Assembly: GCA_017538895.1 (NCBI GenBank)
Contig: JAFYHY010000029.1
Coordinates: forward strand, 62,001-126,000
Length of the DNA: 64,000 bases
Direction: 5' to 3'
Source: Aeriscardovia sp.
GTDB lineage: Bacteria; Actinomycetota; Actinomycetes; Actinomycetales; Bifidobacteriaceae
Part shown: positions 17,716-27,010 of the stretch, piece after piece
Layout of the letters: each line of letters begins with the position of its first letter
How positions within the stretch are numbered: position 1 is the stretch's first letter
Notes under the pieces: model-generated
Database searches by the model: none
Seen by the model: only the letters and a program-made list of their open reading frames with translations
Told to the model about the DNA's origin: nothing
Made by a program: the position numbers and the translations under genes

Positions 17716-17747
17716 AGCTTTCGATCTTTTAGTCGAAAGCTTTTTTT
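17716..17747 (+). terminator. Intrinsic terminator of tRNA-Thr
   Basis: AGCTTTCGA and its complement form a 9-bp perfect stem with an 8-nt loop, followed by seven T. Confidence 0.92.
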
Positions 17748-17908
17748 ATATACCTCCCATCTTTTTCAAAAAATCAATCCTACAGGTACTCTTATTATGG
17801 AAGGGAAGTATGGTTTTACCGATATGGACGTATCTGTCTACCATGCAATAAAACATGTGGCATAATCCTTATCGATTTGATCATTAGATGGAAGGATACG
17901 AAGACCTT

Positions 17909-19804
17909 ATGAGCAAATCAGCTTGGTCTCCGCGACGTTTCTCACGACGTCGTATTATTCGCGTGGTTATTGCAGCTTGCGCAACTCTTGCTGCTTGCGC
18001 CGTCGGTTTTATTATTAATCAACGAAAAAGTATCGCACTCGAAGTTGATGGGAAAACACGTGAGGTAACAACTTATGCAGCAAGTTTGCCTCAATTCTTA
18101 AAAGAGCAACACATCAATGTTGAAACGCATGATCAAGCTACTTCTGCTTCAGGATATTGGCTTGCCAATGATGACGTAGTTAATATCCGTAAAGCATATG
18201 AAGTAAACCTTAATATTGATGGTCACATCGTTCCTTACTGGACTCTTGCAAAAAGTGCAGAACAACTTGATGAATACTTCCAGAAAAATGATGTTGAAGC
18301 CGCTAAAGTCAGTGTTGATATTCCTAATGTATATAACAAGCTGACTGGTGGAATTATGCTCAATAGCAAAGGACCATTAACAGTAATTGCCCCTAACGGG
18401 AAAACAACAACTATTTCTAATGGAAACCAGCCTGCTTCATCTGTTCTTGATTCACAAGGTATTAGTATCGGACCTAATGATTTAGTGTCCGTTGAACATA
18501 CGAATGGGCAGACTATTCTTCGAGTTCAAACAGCAACATACAGTACAGTAACGCAAATCGTTACTATCCCATTTGCTGTACAAACTGTTCTTGATCCTGA
18601 CGCTTATCAAGGAACAACAACTATTTTGCGTCCTGGTAGCGCTGGTCAACAAACTGAGACATTAAAGATTACTTATATTAATGGTAAGCAATATGCTAGC
18701 CAGTTATTAAAGACAGTTATCAATAAAAAAGCTGTCAATGAATTAATATCTGTTGGTACAAAAAAGAAACCAGTACCAGTAACAACGTCTCATTCAGATA
18801 CATCTACTACGCAATCTTTAACATCAGATCATAATACTGCGCAAAAGAATATCAACAGTACCTCTTCTCAAAAGACGCAGTCTAATGATTCTACTAAGCA
18901 GCAATCCAATAATTCTGTTAATCAGAATCAAACAACCACTATTACAAATGTAACCCAGCAATCAGCTTCTGCTGCCCAGCAACAGGCTAATGCCGCTGCC
19001 GCTAAAGCAAAAGCTCAGGCCGCAGCTCAGGCCGCAGCACAAGCTGCGGCACAGAAGGCAGCTGAACAAGCCAAGCAGCAAGCTGCCGCTGCCGCTGCCG
19101 CACAAGCTAAAGCTGAAGCTGAAGCTGAAGCACAAGAAAAAGCTAAAGCTGAAGCTGAAGCACAAGCAAAAGCTAAAGCCGCGGCTCAGGCCGCAGCACA
19201 GAAAGCCGCAGAAGAAAAAGCTGAGGCAGAGGCAAAAGCTAAAGCTGAAGCTGAAGCACAAGAAAAAGCTAAAGCTGAAGCTAAAGCACAAGCAAAAGCT
19301 AAAGCCGCGGCTCAGGCCGCAGCACAGAAAGCCGCAGCAGAAGCCGCCGCTGCAGCAGCGCAGAAAGCCGCAGCAGCAGCCGCCGCCGAAAAAGCTGCCG
19401 CGCAGAAAGCCGCAGAAGAAAAAGCGGCACAAGAAGCTGCCCAAAAGGCAGCTCAAGAAGCACAAGCTCGTCAAGAAGCTGAAGAACAACAATCTGGCGA
19501 GTTAAGCCCCGCTCAAGCTCAATCACTTGCTCAAGTGATGGAACAAGATATTTATGGTTGGGGAAACGGACAATTTAGTTGCCTTGTTTCTCTGTGGAAT
19601 AGGGAATCCGGTTGGAATTGGAATGCTGAAAATCCATATTCTGGCGCCTATGGTATTGCACAAGCGCTTCCACCGTCTAAAATGGGATCAGGGTGGGAAT
19701 ATAACGCTAAAGTTCAGATCCAATGGGGTCTGTCTTACATTTATCAGCGTTACGGCTCGCCGTGCAACGCATGGGGTCATGAATTGTCCTATGGTTGGTA
19801 TTAA
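17909..19804 (+). CDS. G5-domain transglycosylase-like wall enzyme (resuscitation-factor-like)
   Basis: Secreted or membrane-anchored protein of 631 residues. A basic start (RRFSRRR) and one membrane segment are followed by a DUF348 domain (EVDGKTREVTTYAASLPQFL), a G5 domain (VTQIVTIPFAVQTVLDPDAYQG to YINGKQ), a Ser/Thr/Asn/Gln linker, a long Ala/Lys/Glu/Gln-rich coiled-coil (about 355-530) and a C-terminal lysozyme/SLT-like domain. The last has the probable catalytic Glu in LWNRESGWN and the AYGIAQALP motif. DUF348-G5-transglycosylase is the architecture of actinobacterial Rpf-type peptidoglycan hydrolases, and the gene next to rsmA fits. The ATG at 17888 is an alternative start; I prefer 17909 because GGAAGGA precedes it, though 12 bp away. 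An extended -10 (17861-17866) may drive it. Confidence 0.87.
   Translation: MSKSAWSPRRFSRRRIIRVVIAACATLAACAVGFIINQRKSIALEVDGKTREVTTYAASLPQFLKEQHINVETHDQATSASGYWLANDDVVNIRKAYEVNLNIDGHIVPYWTLAKSAEQLDEYFQKNDVEAAKVSVDIPNVYNKLTGGIMLNSKGPLTVIAPNGKTTTISNGNQPASSVLDSQGISIGPNDLVSVEHTNGQTILRVQTATYSTVTQIVTIPFAVQTVLDPDAYQGTTTILRPGSAGQQTETLKITYINGKQYASQLLKTVINKKAVNELISVGTKKKPVPVTTSHSDTSTTQSLTSDHNTAQKNINSTSSQKTQSNDSTKQQSNNSVNQNQTTTITNVTQQSASAAQQQANAAAAKAKAQAAAQAAAQAAAQKAAEQAKQQAAAAAAAQAKAEAEAEAQEKAKAEAEAQAKAKAAAQAAAQKAAEEKAEAEAKAKAEAEAQEKAKAEAKAQAKAKAAAQAAAQKAAAEAAAAAAQKAAAAAAAEKAAAQKAAEEKAAQEAAQKAAQEAQARQEAEEQQSGELSPAQAQSLAQVMEQDIYGWGNGQFSCLVSLWNRESGWNWNAENPYSGAYGIAQALPPSKMGSGWEYNAKVQIQWGLSYIYQRYGSPCNAWGHELSYGWY
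19116..19337 (+). repeat. 126-bp in-frame tandem repeat in the coiled-coil region
   Basis: The segment 19116-19211 recurs almost identically at 19242-19337, a period of 126 bp (42 codons), encoding Ala/Lys/Glu/Gln-rich helix. Length change by recombination would stay in frame and alter reach through the wall. Confidence 0.8.
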
Positions 19805-19821
19805 AATATAAATGTGTGCTA

Positions 19822-19865
19822 AGAGAAGTGGCATGAAAGTTTTCTTTCATGTCACTTCTTTTTTA
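19822..19865 (+). terminator. Intrinsic terminator after the wall-enzyme gene
   Basis: An 18-bp stem (one G-U pair) around a short loop, followed by a T-run. Confidence 0.9.
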
Positions 19866-19926
19866 TTTATACAATGAAATGACAGTAAATATCGGGTACA
19901 TTTCATTCATCATCAAGGATTAATTT

Positions 19927-20817
19927 ATGACTATGGATCAAAAGTCTTTATCTGAAACTGATCACCTTTTAACAGCAACACGCATTCGTTCGCTTGCAAA
20001 TCAATTGAATATTCATCCTACGAAAAAACTCGGTCAAAATTTCATGATAGACCCTGGAACAGTACGTCGCATTGTTTCCTTAGCTGCTGTTAATGACTGC
20101 GATCAGATCCTTGAAGTTGGTCCTGGTTTAGGATCGTTAACCCTTGGATTATTAGAAACTGGGGCATCAGTTACTGCCATTGAAATTGATCCATCATTGG
20201 CACAGCAATTACCTCGAACCGTTCAATTATTACAGCCTAATCATCGTAGTAATTTTCATCTTGTTCTTGCTGATGCCTTACGTATTACTCCTGATAATCT
20301 TCAGCAATCTGGATTAGATCTCTCACGTCCTTTTAAATTAGTTGCTAATTTACCGTATAACGTTGCTGTTCCTATTTTTCTTACACTGTTACAAAAATGC
20401 CCTACACTGCAATTTGCTACTGTTCTTGTTCAAGATGAAGTTGCTGATCGTTTATCTGCACAACCTGGTTCTAAAATGTATGGGGTTCCTTCTGTAAAAT
20501 TAGCTTGGTATGGTAAAGCTGATAAAGCGGGTAAGGTTGGTCGATCTGTCTTTTGGCCAAGTCCAAATGTAGATTCAGCTCTTGTATCTTTTCAACGTTA
20601 TGATGCGCCTTTGGATACAGATGGTTGCCGTGATCTTACCTTCCAACTTATTGATGAAGCTTTCAGTCAGCGACGTAAGACATTACGCGCTTCATTGAAA
20701 AAAAGTATTTCAGCAGATCAAATTGAATCAGCAGGATATGATTCATCTTTGCGTGGAGAAAAACTTACTGTTAATGATTTCATGAACTTAGCACATGAAA
20801 TCATTAACAGTAAGTAA
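19927..20817 (+). CDS. rsmA: 16S rRNA (A1518/A1519) dimethyltransferase
   Basis: KsgA/RsmA of 296 residues, which dimethylates two adjacent adenosines near the 3' end of 16S rRNA as a late ribosome-assembly checkpoint. The SAM-binding motif is LEVGPGLGSLT, the acidic motif IEIDPSL and the catalytic NLPYN. HPTKKLGQNFMID at the N-terminus and FSQRRKTLRASLK near the C-terminus are typical. AAGGA lies 7 bp before the ATG. In many actinobacteria ispE follows; here the next genes are on the other strand and ispE is not in the window. The stop codon lies within a GTAA repeat. Confidence 0.96.
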   Translation: MTMDQKSLSETDHLLTATRIRSLANQLNIHPTKKLGQNFMIDPGTVRRIVSLAAVNDCDQILEVGPGLGSLTLGLLETGASVTAIEIDPSLAQQLPRTVQLLQPNHRSNFHLVLADALRITPDNLQQSGLDLSRPFKLVANLPYNVAVPIFLTLLQKCPTLQFATVLVQDEVADRLSAQPGSKMYGVPSVKLAWYGKADKAGKVGRSVFWPSPNVDSALVSFQRYDAPLDTDGCRDLTFQLIDEAFSQRRKTLRASLKKSISADQIESAGYDSSLRGEKLTVNDFMNLAHEIINSK

Positions 20818-20833
20818 GTAAGTAAGTAAGTAA
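20810..20833. repeat. (GTAA)6 microsatellite across the rsmA stop codon
   Basis: Six perfect copies of GTAA begin at the last codons of rsmA and run to 5 bp from the end of the convergent MATE gene. Every frame meets TAA inside the repeat, so slippage would barely change RsmA. Confidence 0.95.
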
Positions 20834-20837
20834 ATAT

Positions 20838-22289
20838 TTATCGCTGTTCTGGAACGACCTCAGCCATTTCTTCTCGCTGCTTCTTCGAGATTTCATGATA
20901 TGGATCTTTTAGCTCTCGCATTACATACATTTGTAATGGGATAGTTAAAAGCATGGTGCATGTATCACCAATTGGCTGTGCTAACTCGACTCCAAAGAAT
21001 CCTAAGAAATGAGGGAAAATTAGGAGTACTGGGACTAAGAAAATTCCCTGACGAGCTAAACCAACAATAGATGCTATCACGGTATGACCAAGTGTCTGCT
21101 GCATCATATTCGAACAAATAATGTAGGAATACAGTGGGAATGATAGAGATTGCCATCTGAGTACTTCAGCTCCATATTTTATGACAGCAGGATCGTTACG
21201 GAACAATTGGATTAACTGTGGTGCCCAAATAGATTGAGCAATAGCGACAACTACCAATAAGATGACAGAAGCTCTCATGATTAAGTAATAACCGCGCTTC
21301 ACGCGAGCATAATGATGTGCACCATAGTTGAATCCACACACTGGCTGATAGCCTCGACCAAAACCAATTTCTGCAGATGCTGTCAACATCACAATACGAT
21401 TGGATATGGTGATTGCTGCAATAGCTGCATCACCATATGGGTTTGCTGCTAGATTGAAAATATCTGTAGCGAAGGATCCCATAATATTACGAATAAAGTT
21501 TGGTAATCCGCCAGCAATAATCTCATGGTAAACAAAACCAGTAGGGCTAAACTGTTTCCATTTTAACTTGACACCAGATCTTTTGATAAAGAGAATAAAC
21601 AGCAAAATAAAGGATAATGTCTCGCAAATACCAGTTGCTAAGCCAGCGCCAAACATACCCATATGAAGTGTAAAGATAAAGATTGGTTCCAAGATAATGT
21701 TAAGGATGGCTCCAATACCAATACCAATCATTGACTCTGCTGCTAAACCTTGGAATCGAAGAAGTGGATCGAAAACATAACTCATGCAATAAAATGGTCC
21801 AGCGTAAAGTAATGGAACCATATATACAACAGCAAGCGGTTCAATTGTTTTTGTAGATCCAAAGATCCATGCTAATTGGACTCTAAAAATCAAAGCAAGT
21901 ATGCTGAGAATGATAGAAATAACAAATGTAGTAAAAAAAGCTGTTGATACGAGTTTTTCAGAAAGATCCATATCTTTTTTGCCGAGAAGAACAGCAATTC
22001 TATTACCAGCTCCAGCTCCCATTAAAAGACCGATAGCCTGAATTGCCACCATTAAAGGCATAACAACACCAGAAGCAGCTGAAGCAGCTGTACTTAACCT
22101 ACCAACATAGAACGTATCAGTAAGGTTATAGCCAACGCCAATAATGTTGGCGATAACTGCTGGGGTTGCCATTTGCGTAATGAGAGGTCCTAAAGGTGCT
22201 TCAGTCATTCTAATGAAATGAGCTTCAGCAGCAGATAATTCGGTATCAGATTGTTCGGATTTGACATCCACGTACTTTTTTTTAGACAT
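20838..22289 (-). CDS. MATE-family multidrug efflux protein (paralogue 1)
   Basis: Membrane transporter of 483 residues with twelve expected membrane segments, exchanging Na+ or H+ for organic cations or drugs. It shares with its two neighbours the start EMTEAPLGxxIT(Q/K)xAxPA, the YNLTDTFYVG motif, NPYGDAAIAA and QPVCGFNYGA, so all three clearly arose by duplication. Substrates are unknown. Ribosome site GGGGAG is 6 bp before the ATG. A small hairpin (22338-22356) separates it from paralogue 2. Confidence 0.9.
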   Translation of the reverse strand: MSKKKYVDVKSEQSDTELSAAEAHFIRMTEAPLGPLITQMATPAVIANIIGVGYNLTDTFYVGRLSTAASAASGVVMPLMVAIQAIGLLMGAGAGNRIAVLLGKKDMDLSEKLVSTAFFTTFVISIILSILALIFRVQLAWIFGSTKTIEPLAVVYMVPLLYAGPFYCMSYVFDPLLRFQGLAAESMIGIGIGAILNIILEPIFIFTLHMGMFGAGLATGICETLSFILLFILFIKRSGVKLKWKQFSPTGFVYHEIIAGGLPNFIRNIMGSFATDIFNLAANPYGDAAIAAITISNRIVMLTASAEIGFGRGYQPVCGFNYGAHHYARVKRGYYLIMRASVILLVVVAIAQSIWAPQLIQLFRNDPAVIKYGAEVLRWQSLSFPLYSYIICSNMMQQTLGHTVIASIVGLARQGIFLVPVLLIFPHFLGFFGVELAQPIGDTCTMLLTIPLQMYVMRELKDPYHEISKKQREEMAEVVPEQR

Positions 22290-22337
22290 CTACTGCTCCC
22301 CTTCTAATCACTCTGTACTTATTTTTCCTCCTAAAGA

Positions 22338-22356
22338 ATGCCTCTTTCTGAGGCAT
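22338..22356 (-). other. Small hairpin between MATE paralogues 1 and 2
   Basis: ATGCCTC and GAGGCAT surround a 5-nt loop. There is no strong T-run, so it is a weak terminator or attenuator at best. Confidence 0.4.
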
Positions 22357-22437
22357 ATAAAAAAGTTATTATATTAGAGTCTGGTTAAGGAAAACTGAAT
22401 TATATCTATTTCTTATTGAACAACTCCACATTTACAC

Positions 22438-23814
22438 TTATCGTTTTTGTTTTAGGCTTTTTCCAGCTAATCCTTTCATTAATCGCTTCAAAATATACTG
22501 TTGGTATGGCAAGGCTAATAGGAATGCGCATGTATCAGCTAATGGTTGAGCGATCATGACACCAGTAAAACCAATAAAATGAGGCAAAATCAAAAGAATA
22601 GGGATAAGGAAAATTCCACGTCGTCCTGATCCTACAAAACTAGATATAAATGTGTATCCCAAGGTTTGTGACAGCATATTAAAGTTCACAATTATTGCTG
22701 TTAATGGTAGGCTTAATGATTGACAGCGTAGTGTTTGAACACCATAATAAACGACAGCAGAATTATCTTGGAAGATTTTAATAATTGGTGTCGCCCAAAT
22801 AGATTGGATGATTGCAATACTAACTAAAAAAATTAATGAAGCTCGGACAACAAGCCAATATCCTTTTTTAACTCGCTCATAGTTCTTTGCTCCATAATTA
22901 AAACCACAAATTGGTTGGTATCCTTGTCCAAATCCTGCGCGAATTGAGTTAGAAAGAGTAACGATACGATTCACAATTGTCATTGCGGCAATAGCAGCAT
23001 CACCGAAAGGATTTGCTGCAAGATCTAAGACAGCCATGCCAAGAGCACGCATCCAGTTACGCAAAAGGCTTGGAATACCTCCAGAAATAATTTGATGGAG
23101 AATATCACTATCAAAGACACGGTATTGAGATAAACGAATGGCAACAGTACTGCGAGTGCTATACAGGATGATCAAAATAGTGAATGAGAATAGTTGACAT
23201 AGAGCAGTTGATAATCCTGCACCGAACATTCCTAGATGGAAAGTAAAAATAAATAATGGTTCTAACCCAATGTTGATAATTGCTCCGGCAATTAATCCGA
23301 TCATTGATTCAGTTGCTAATCCTTGGAAACGTAATAATGCGTTTAATACGTAGGTTGTGCAATTCAATGGTGCGACACATAGCAAAGGAATCATATAGAT
23401 GATTGCGAATGGTGCAATGGTTGGTGTTGATCCTAAAGCAACCACGACAGGATTTTTAAAAAGGATTAAAAGGGTTGCAACAATCAGTGCACTGAAGAGG
23501 GTGCTAAAAAATCCTATGGAGGAGAGTCTTTCAGCGAGTGCGCGATCTTTTTTTCCTAGTGCGACGGACATGCGGTTTGCTGATCCCATGCCGAACATGA
23601 GGCCGATTGATTTAATGATGACTGTTAGTGGCATGATGATGCCTGCTGCAGCGACAGCTGAGGCTCCGATACGACCAACATAGATAGTGTCTGTGAGGTT
23701 GTAGGTGACGGTGATGATGTTAGCAACGGTTGCTGGTATAGCTAATTTTGTGATGGTGCGTCCTAATGGCGCTTCTGTCATTTCAATAAATTTATTCTGC
23801 GCAGTAGTTTTCAC
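22438..23814 (-). CDS. MATE-family multidrug efflux protein (paralogue 2)
   Basis: Second of three tandem MATE transporters (458 residues; about twelve membrane segments). YNLTDTIYVG, NPFGDAAIAAMTI and QPICGFNYGAKNY align with the neighbours. The start is GTG at 23812-23814, only 2 bp after the stop codon of paralogue 3, so the two are probably translated from one message. Slightly shorter at the C-terminus than the other two, ending with a basic KSLKQKR. Confidence 0.9.
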   Translation of the reverse strand: MKTTAQNKFIEMTEAPLGRTITKLAIPATVANIITVTYNLTDTIYVGRIGASAVAAAGIIMPLTVIIKSIGLMFGMGSANRMSVALGKKDRALAERLSSIGFFSTLFSALIVATLLILFKNPVVVALGSTPTIAPFAIIYMIPLLCVAPLNCTTYVLNALLRFQGLATESMIGLIAGAIINIGLEPLFIFTFHLGMFGAGLSTALCQLFSFTILIILYSTRSTVAIRLSQYRVFDSDILHQIISGGIPSLLRNWMRALGMAVLDLAANPFGDAAIAAMTIVNRIVTLSNSIRAGFGQGYQPICGFNYGAKNYERVKKGYWLVVRASLIFLVSIAIIQSIWATPIIKIFQDNSAVVYYGVQTLRCQSLSLPLTAIIVNFNMLSQTLGYTFISSFVGSGRRGIFLIPILLILPHFIGFTGVMIAQPLADTCAFLLALPYQQYILKRLMKGLAGKSLKQKR

Positions 23815-23816
23815 TA

Positions 23817-25205
23817 TTATTTTTCGCTTTCTACTGTTGATGTCAGGTTGTTTTGATGATTTTTTTCTTCTATTCGGAGGCTACGCAGGACATATGTTTG
23901 TAATGGGACTGTCATCAAGAAGGTGCAAATGTCAGATACTGGTTGAGAAATCATTACTCCCATGAATCCGAAGAAGTGTGGGAAGATGATCAGTGCTGGG
24001 ATAAGGAAAAGTCCTTGGCGTCCGAATCCAGTGATGGTAGAAATAACTTGATGTCCTAAGGTTTGTTCCATTTGATTTGAAACAACGATAAATGCTTGGA
24101 CTGTGAAAGTAATGCTGTCAATACGAAGTGCTTCTGATCCTAGTCGAACAACGCTTGGGTCGGATTGAAATAATCGTACGAGGTGTGGTGCAAAGATAAT
24201 TTGCAATATAGAGATGATGGTAAGGAATATTGCTGTTGTTCGTACGACCATCCAGTATCCTCGTCGCACACGGTAATGTAGTTGTGCGCCATAGTTAAAT
24301 CCGCATACTGTCTGGTAGCCTTGACTGACGCCGATTTGTGCGGTGTTACTAAGGGTGAGAATTCGCGTAACAATTGTCATTGCTGCGATTGCAACATCAC
24401 CATATGGGTTTGCTGCTACATTCAGCATGTCAGATGATACGGCAAGCATCATGTTACGGCTGAAGCTTGGGAAACCTGTGGCAAGCATTTCGCGCCATAG
24501 TTCTCCACGGAAAGTAAAACAGGATGATTTGAATGGCACAATTGCTTTTTTAATATATAGGATAAGCAAAATTAAGAAAGAAATGGTCTGACAAATCGCA
24601 GTTGCTATGCCAGCACCTAGCATTCCGAGATGGAAGGTAAAAATAAATATTGGTTCTAATCCAATATTAAGAATAGCGCCAATCACGATACCAATTGCAG
24701 AATCATTAGCTAAACCTTGGAAACGTAATGTTGGGTTTAGCACAAACGAAGCTGCATAAAATGGTGCTGAACATAGCAAGGGAAACATGTATTGTGCTGC
24801 GAGTGGTTCAATGGTTCGCGTTGACCCGAGAATCCACGCTAGTGGGGTTCGGAAACATAAACCAATAACCATAATTAGGAGGCCAAAAACTAGCGTGGAG
24901 TAAAAAGCTGTCATTACCAGTTCTTGACCACGTTTAATATTTTTGCGTCCTAATTCCACAGAAAGAAGATTTGCTGCTCCCATACCAAGAAGAAGTCCAC
25001 ATGATTGGATCATGACCATTAATGGCATCACAACACCTGATGCCGCAGAATCCGCAGTTCCTAATAAACCGACGTAAAAGGTATCAGTAAGATTGTAAAT
25101 AATAGCAACAATATTTCCGATTACGGCTGGTACTGCCATTTTTGTAATGGCTTTTCCTAATGGTCCTTGTGTCATTTCCTGGTATTTATTTTCAGCTGTC
25201 GTCAC
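23817..25205 (-). CDS. MATE-family multidrug efflux protein (paralogue 3)
   Basis: First transcribed of the three tandem MATE genes (462 residues from the chosen start). It has YNLTDTFYVG, NPYGDVAIAAMTI and QTVCGFNYGA. A longer frame opens at 25235, but the GTG at 25203-25205 gives an N-terminus (VTTAENKYQEMT) that aligns with paralogue 2 and follows an AAGGG ribosome-site-like sequence. It is divergent from the LytR_C gene across a gap of about 220 bp that must hold its promoter. Confidence 0.89.
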   Translation of the reverse strand: MTTAENKYQEMTQGPLGKAITKMAVPAVIGNIVAIIYNLTDTFYVGLLGTADSAASGVVMPLMVMIQSCGLLLGMGAANLLSVELGRKNIKRGQELVMTAFYSTLVFGLLIMVIGLCFRTPLAWILGSTRTIEPLAAQYMFPLLCSAPFYAASFVLNPTLRFQGLANDSAIGIVIGAILNIGLEPIFIFTFHLGMLGAGIATAICQTISFLILLILYIKKAIVPFKSSCFTFRGELWREMLATGFPSFSRNMMLAVSSDMLNVAANPYGDVAIAAMTIVTRILTLSNTAQIGVSQGYQTVCGFNYGAQLHYRVRRGYWMVVRTTAIFLTIISILQIIFAPHLVRLFQSDPSVVRLGSEALRIDSITFTVQAFIVVSNQMEQTLGHQVISTITGFGRQGLFLIPALIIFPHFFGFMGVMISQPVSDICTFLMTVPLQTYVLRSLRIEEKNHQNNLTSTVESEK

Positions 25206-25380
25206 TCGAAATCGCACCCTTGTTATTATTATCAATACTTATTCGTGTCATTAATTTCAGATTCCGCCTTATTGTAGTCGTAACCATAGATTGACATAGA
25301 ATGTGAAATTAGGCGCTTTTTTCATGTTGATACAGTTAATTACCTTATTTTTGGCAATGAGAGTGAGTACTATCTAAAAG

Positions 25381-25394
25381 GACGTTTCAACGTC
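25381..25394. promoter_or_regulatory. Small palindrome before the LytR_C gene
   Basis: GACGTT and AACGTC flank two bases, 33 bp upstream of the chosen start. Possible operator, otherwise chance. Confidence 0.25.
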
Positions 25395-25427
25395 ATTAGA
25401 TCAATAAAGATGAAGGAAGGCAATCAC

Positions 25428-26063
25428 ATGAGCACACCGGGACCGGATAAATCCGAACGCCAGGCGCGCAAGGAGTATGTACATGACCGTACAACACTTG
25501 TCATGAAATCATGCTTTATTGGGTTAGCTGTAGCCCTCATTCTCGGATTACTTGGTGCTTTTGGCATCTGGGGAAAAATCCTCGACCTGCATCATAGTAC
25601 AGAAAAGAATAATTATGGTGTGACAGCTCCATGTGCTCCAGAAGGTGCGGTTGCTATCGATCCAAGTAAGATCTCAGTCGTGATCCTTAATGGTACGAAC
25701 AAAACTGGTTTGGCTGATGCAGTTAGTCAGGCGTTATATTATCGCGGTTTCAATATCGATAATATTGGTAATGCTGCACATACTTATGCTCATACCACTA
25801 TTCTTGCAGGTACCAATGGTCTTGCTGAAGCCTACTCACTGCATAAGCAATTCCCTTATGCTGTTCTTCAATTAGATAACAGTACAAATAAGGTTGTTTA
25901 TGTTGTTATTGGTAATGATTTCTATGATCTGAAGCCAATTAATAGCGTTACTGTTAAAGACGGCGATAAGCTGACATCCATTTCTGGATGTGTTGCCAGT
26001 GCAAATATTAAGAATCCTCAGTCTGTTGCAAGCCTTGGCACTGTAGAAAATAATGCAGCATAG
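25428..26063 (+). CDS. LytR C-terminal domain (LytR_C) membrane protein
   Basis: Protein of 211 residues with a charged cytoplasmic N-terminus, one membrane segment (LAVALILGLLGAFGIWG region) and an extracytoplasmic LytR_C domain (SVVILNGTNKTGLADAVSQAL to VVIGNDFYD). This domain occurs in wall-associated actinobacterial proteins, either fused to LytR-CpsA-Psr phosphotransferases or alone as here; its function is not well established. The ATG at 25428 follows AAGGAAGG by 7 bp and is preferred over an upstream ATG at 25410 that lacks a ribosome site. Its end overlaps the next gene by 11 bp. Confidence 0.82.
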   Translation: MSTPGPDKSERQARKEYVHDRTTLVMKSCFIGLAVALILGLLGAFGIWGKILDLHHSTEKNNYGVTAPCAPEGAVAIDPSKISVVILNGTNKTGLADAVSQALYYRGFNIDNIGNAAHTYAHTTILAGTNGLAEAYSLHKQFPYAVLQLDNSTNKVVYVVIGNDFYDLKPINSVTVKDGDKLTSISGCVASANIKNPQSVASLGTVENNAA

Positions 26064-27006
26064 ATCACATCAACGCACTGAAATTATCGGCATTATTGCT
26101 CTTTTACTCGCTGACATTATTTGGGGTAATGCATTTGTTGCACAAGTGAGTGGAATGTCTTCCCTCTCACCATTAGCCTTTAATGCTGTTCGATTTCTCA
26201 TTGGTGCATTGTCATTAGTTTTTCTACTCTTTTTACCATCAAGTAGACGCAGTAGACCACAATCTAAAGATGCATGGAGGAAGATTTTTCATGCGTCATT
26301 TATTGCTGGAGCTTTACTCTTCAGCGCTATGACGTGTGAACAAATCGGTATTAATTGTTTGCGAAATGCTGGAGAATCCGCTTTCTTAAATTCATTGAGT
26401 ATTCTTTTTCTCCCTTTAATTGCATTATTTTATGGGGAAAAAATAGGATCAAAATTTTTATGGGCAGTTCTTCTCAACGCTGTAGGTGTTTATCTCCTTG
26501 CTTTTGATGGTGGAACCGGAGTTCGTCCAACATGGAAAGATCTGCTGTTTATTGGCTCCTCACTGTTTTACGGTATCCAAACTTTTTATATTGAACGTGC
26601 TGTACAAGAAGTTAATGTTATTCATCTTGCTTTTGGTGAAGTAACTGTTGCAGCAATACTTAGTTGGATTAGTGTCTTTCTTTTCCACCTGCAGCCAAGT
26701 ATGCACGCTGTTTCTCTTGCACTTATTCCTCTTCTGTATACCGGTGTTCTTTCATCATGTGGAGCATATAGTTTACAGTTAATTGGTCAAAAATCAGTTC
26801 CTGCGGAACCAGCATCGGTTATCATGTCACTAAATACCCTCTTTTCCGTTATTGGCGGCGATCTGATTCTTCATGAAACAATGAACTGGTATGGTTATTG
26901 CGGATGTATACTGATGCTTGTTGGAACGATTATTGCCGATACAATGGAGTCGGATGAATCAACTCCTCTGACACCATCATCACAAGGATCAAAAGCTCTT
27001 GTGTAA
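26053..27006 (+). CDS. EamA-family (DMT) membrane permease
   Basis: Protein of 317 residues with ten hydrophobic segments arranged as two EamA repeats (ADIIWGNAFVAQ in the first; SLFYGIQTFYIERA in the second). The family exports or imports small metabolites such as amino acids or nucleosides; the substrate is not evident. The start overlaps the LytR_C gene end, which suggests translational coupling. Its stop lies only 4 bp from the end of the convergent recJ-like gene, with no terminator hairpin between them, so the transcripts must overlap. Confidence 0.88.
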   Translation: MQHRSHQRTEIIGIIALLLADIIWGNAFVAQVSGMSSLSPLAFNAVRFLIGALSLVFLLFLPSSRRSRPQSKDAWRKIFHASFIAGALLFSAMTCEQIGINCLRNAGESAFLNSLSILFLPLIALFYGEKIGSKFLWAVLLNAVGVYLLAFDGGTGVRPTWKDLLFIGSSLFYGIQTFYIERAVQEVNVIHLAFGEVTVAAILSWISVFLFHLQPSMHAVSLALIPLLYTGVLSSCGAYSLQLIGQKSVPAEPASVIMSLNTLFSVIGGDLILHETMNWYGYCGCILMLVGTIIADTMESDESTPLTPSSQGSKALV

Positions 27007-27010
27007 CAGA

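Noticed and set aside
18962-19526. Long open frames on both strands over the Ala/Lys/Glu repeat region
   Set aside because: Repetitive GC-rich codons lack stops in several frames; only the plus-strand frame continues into conserved domains on both sides.
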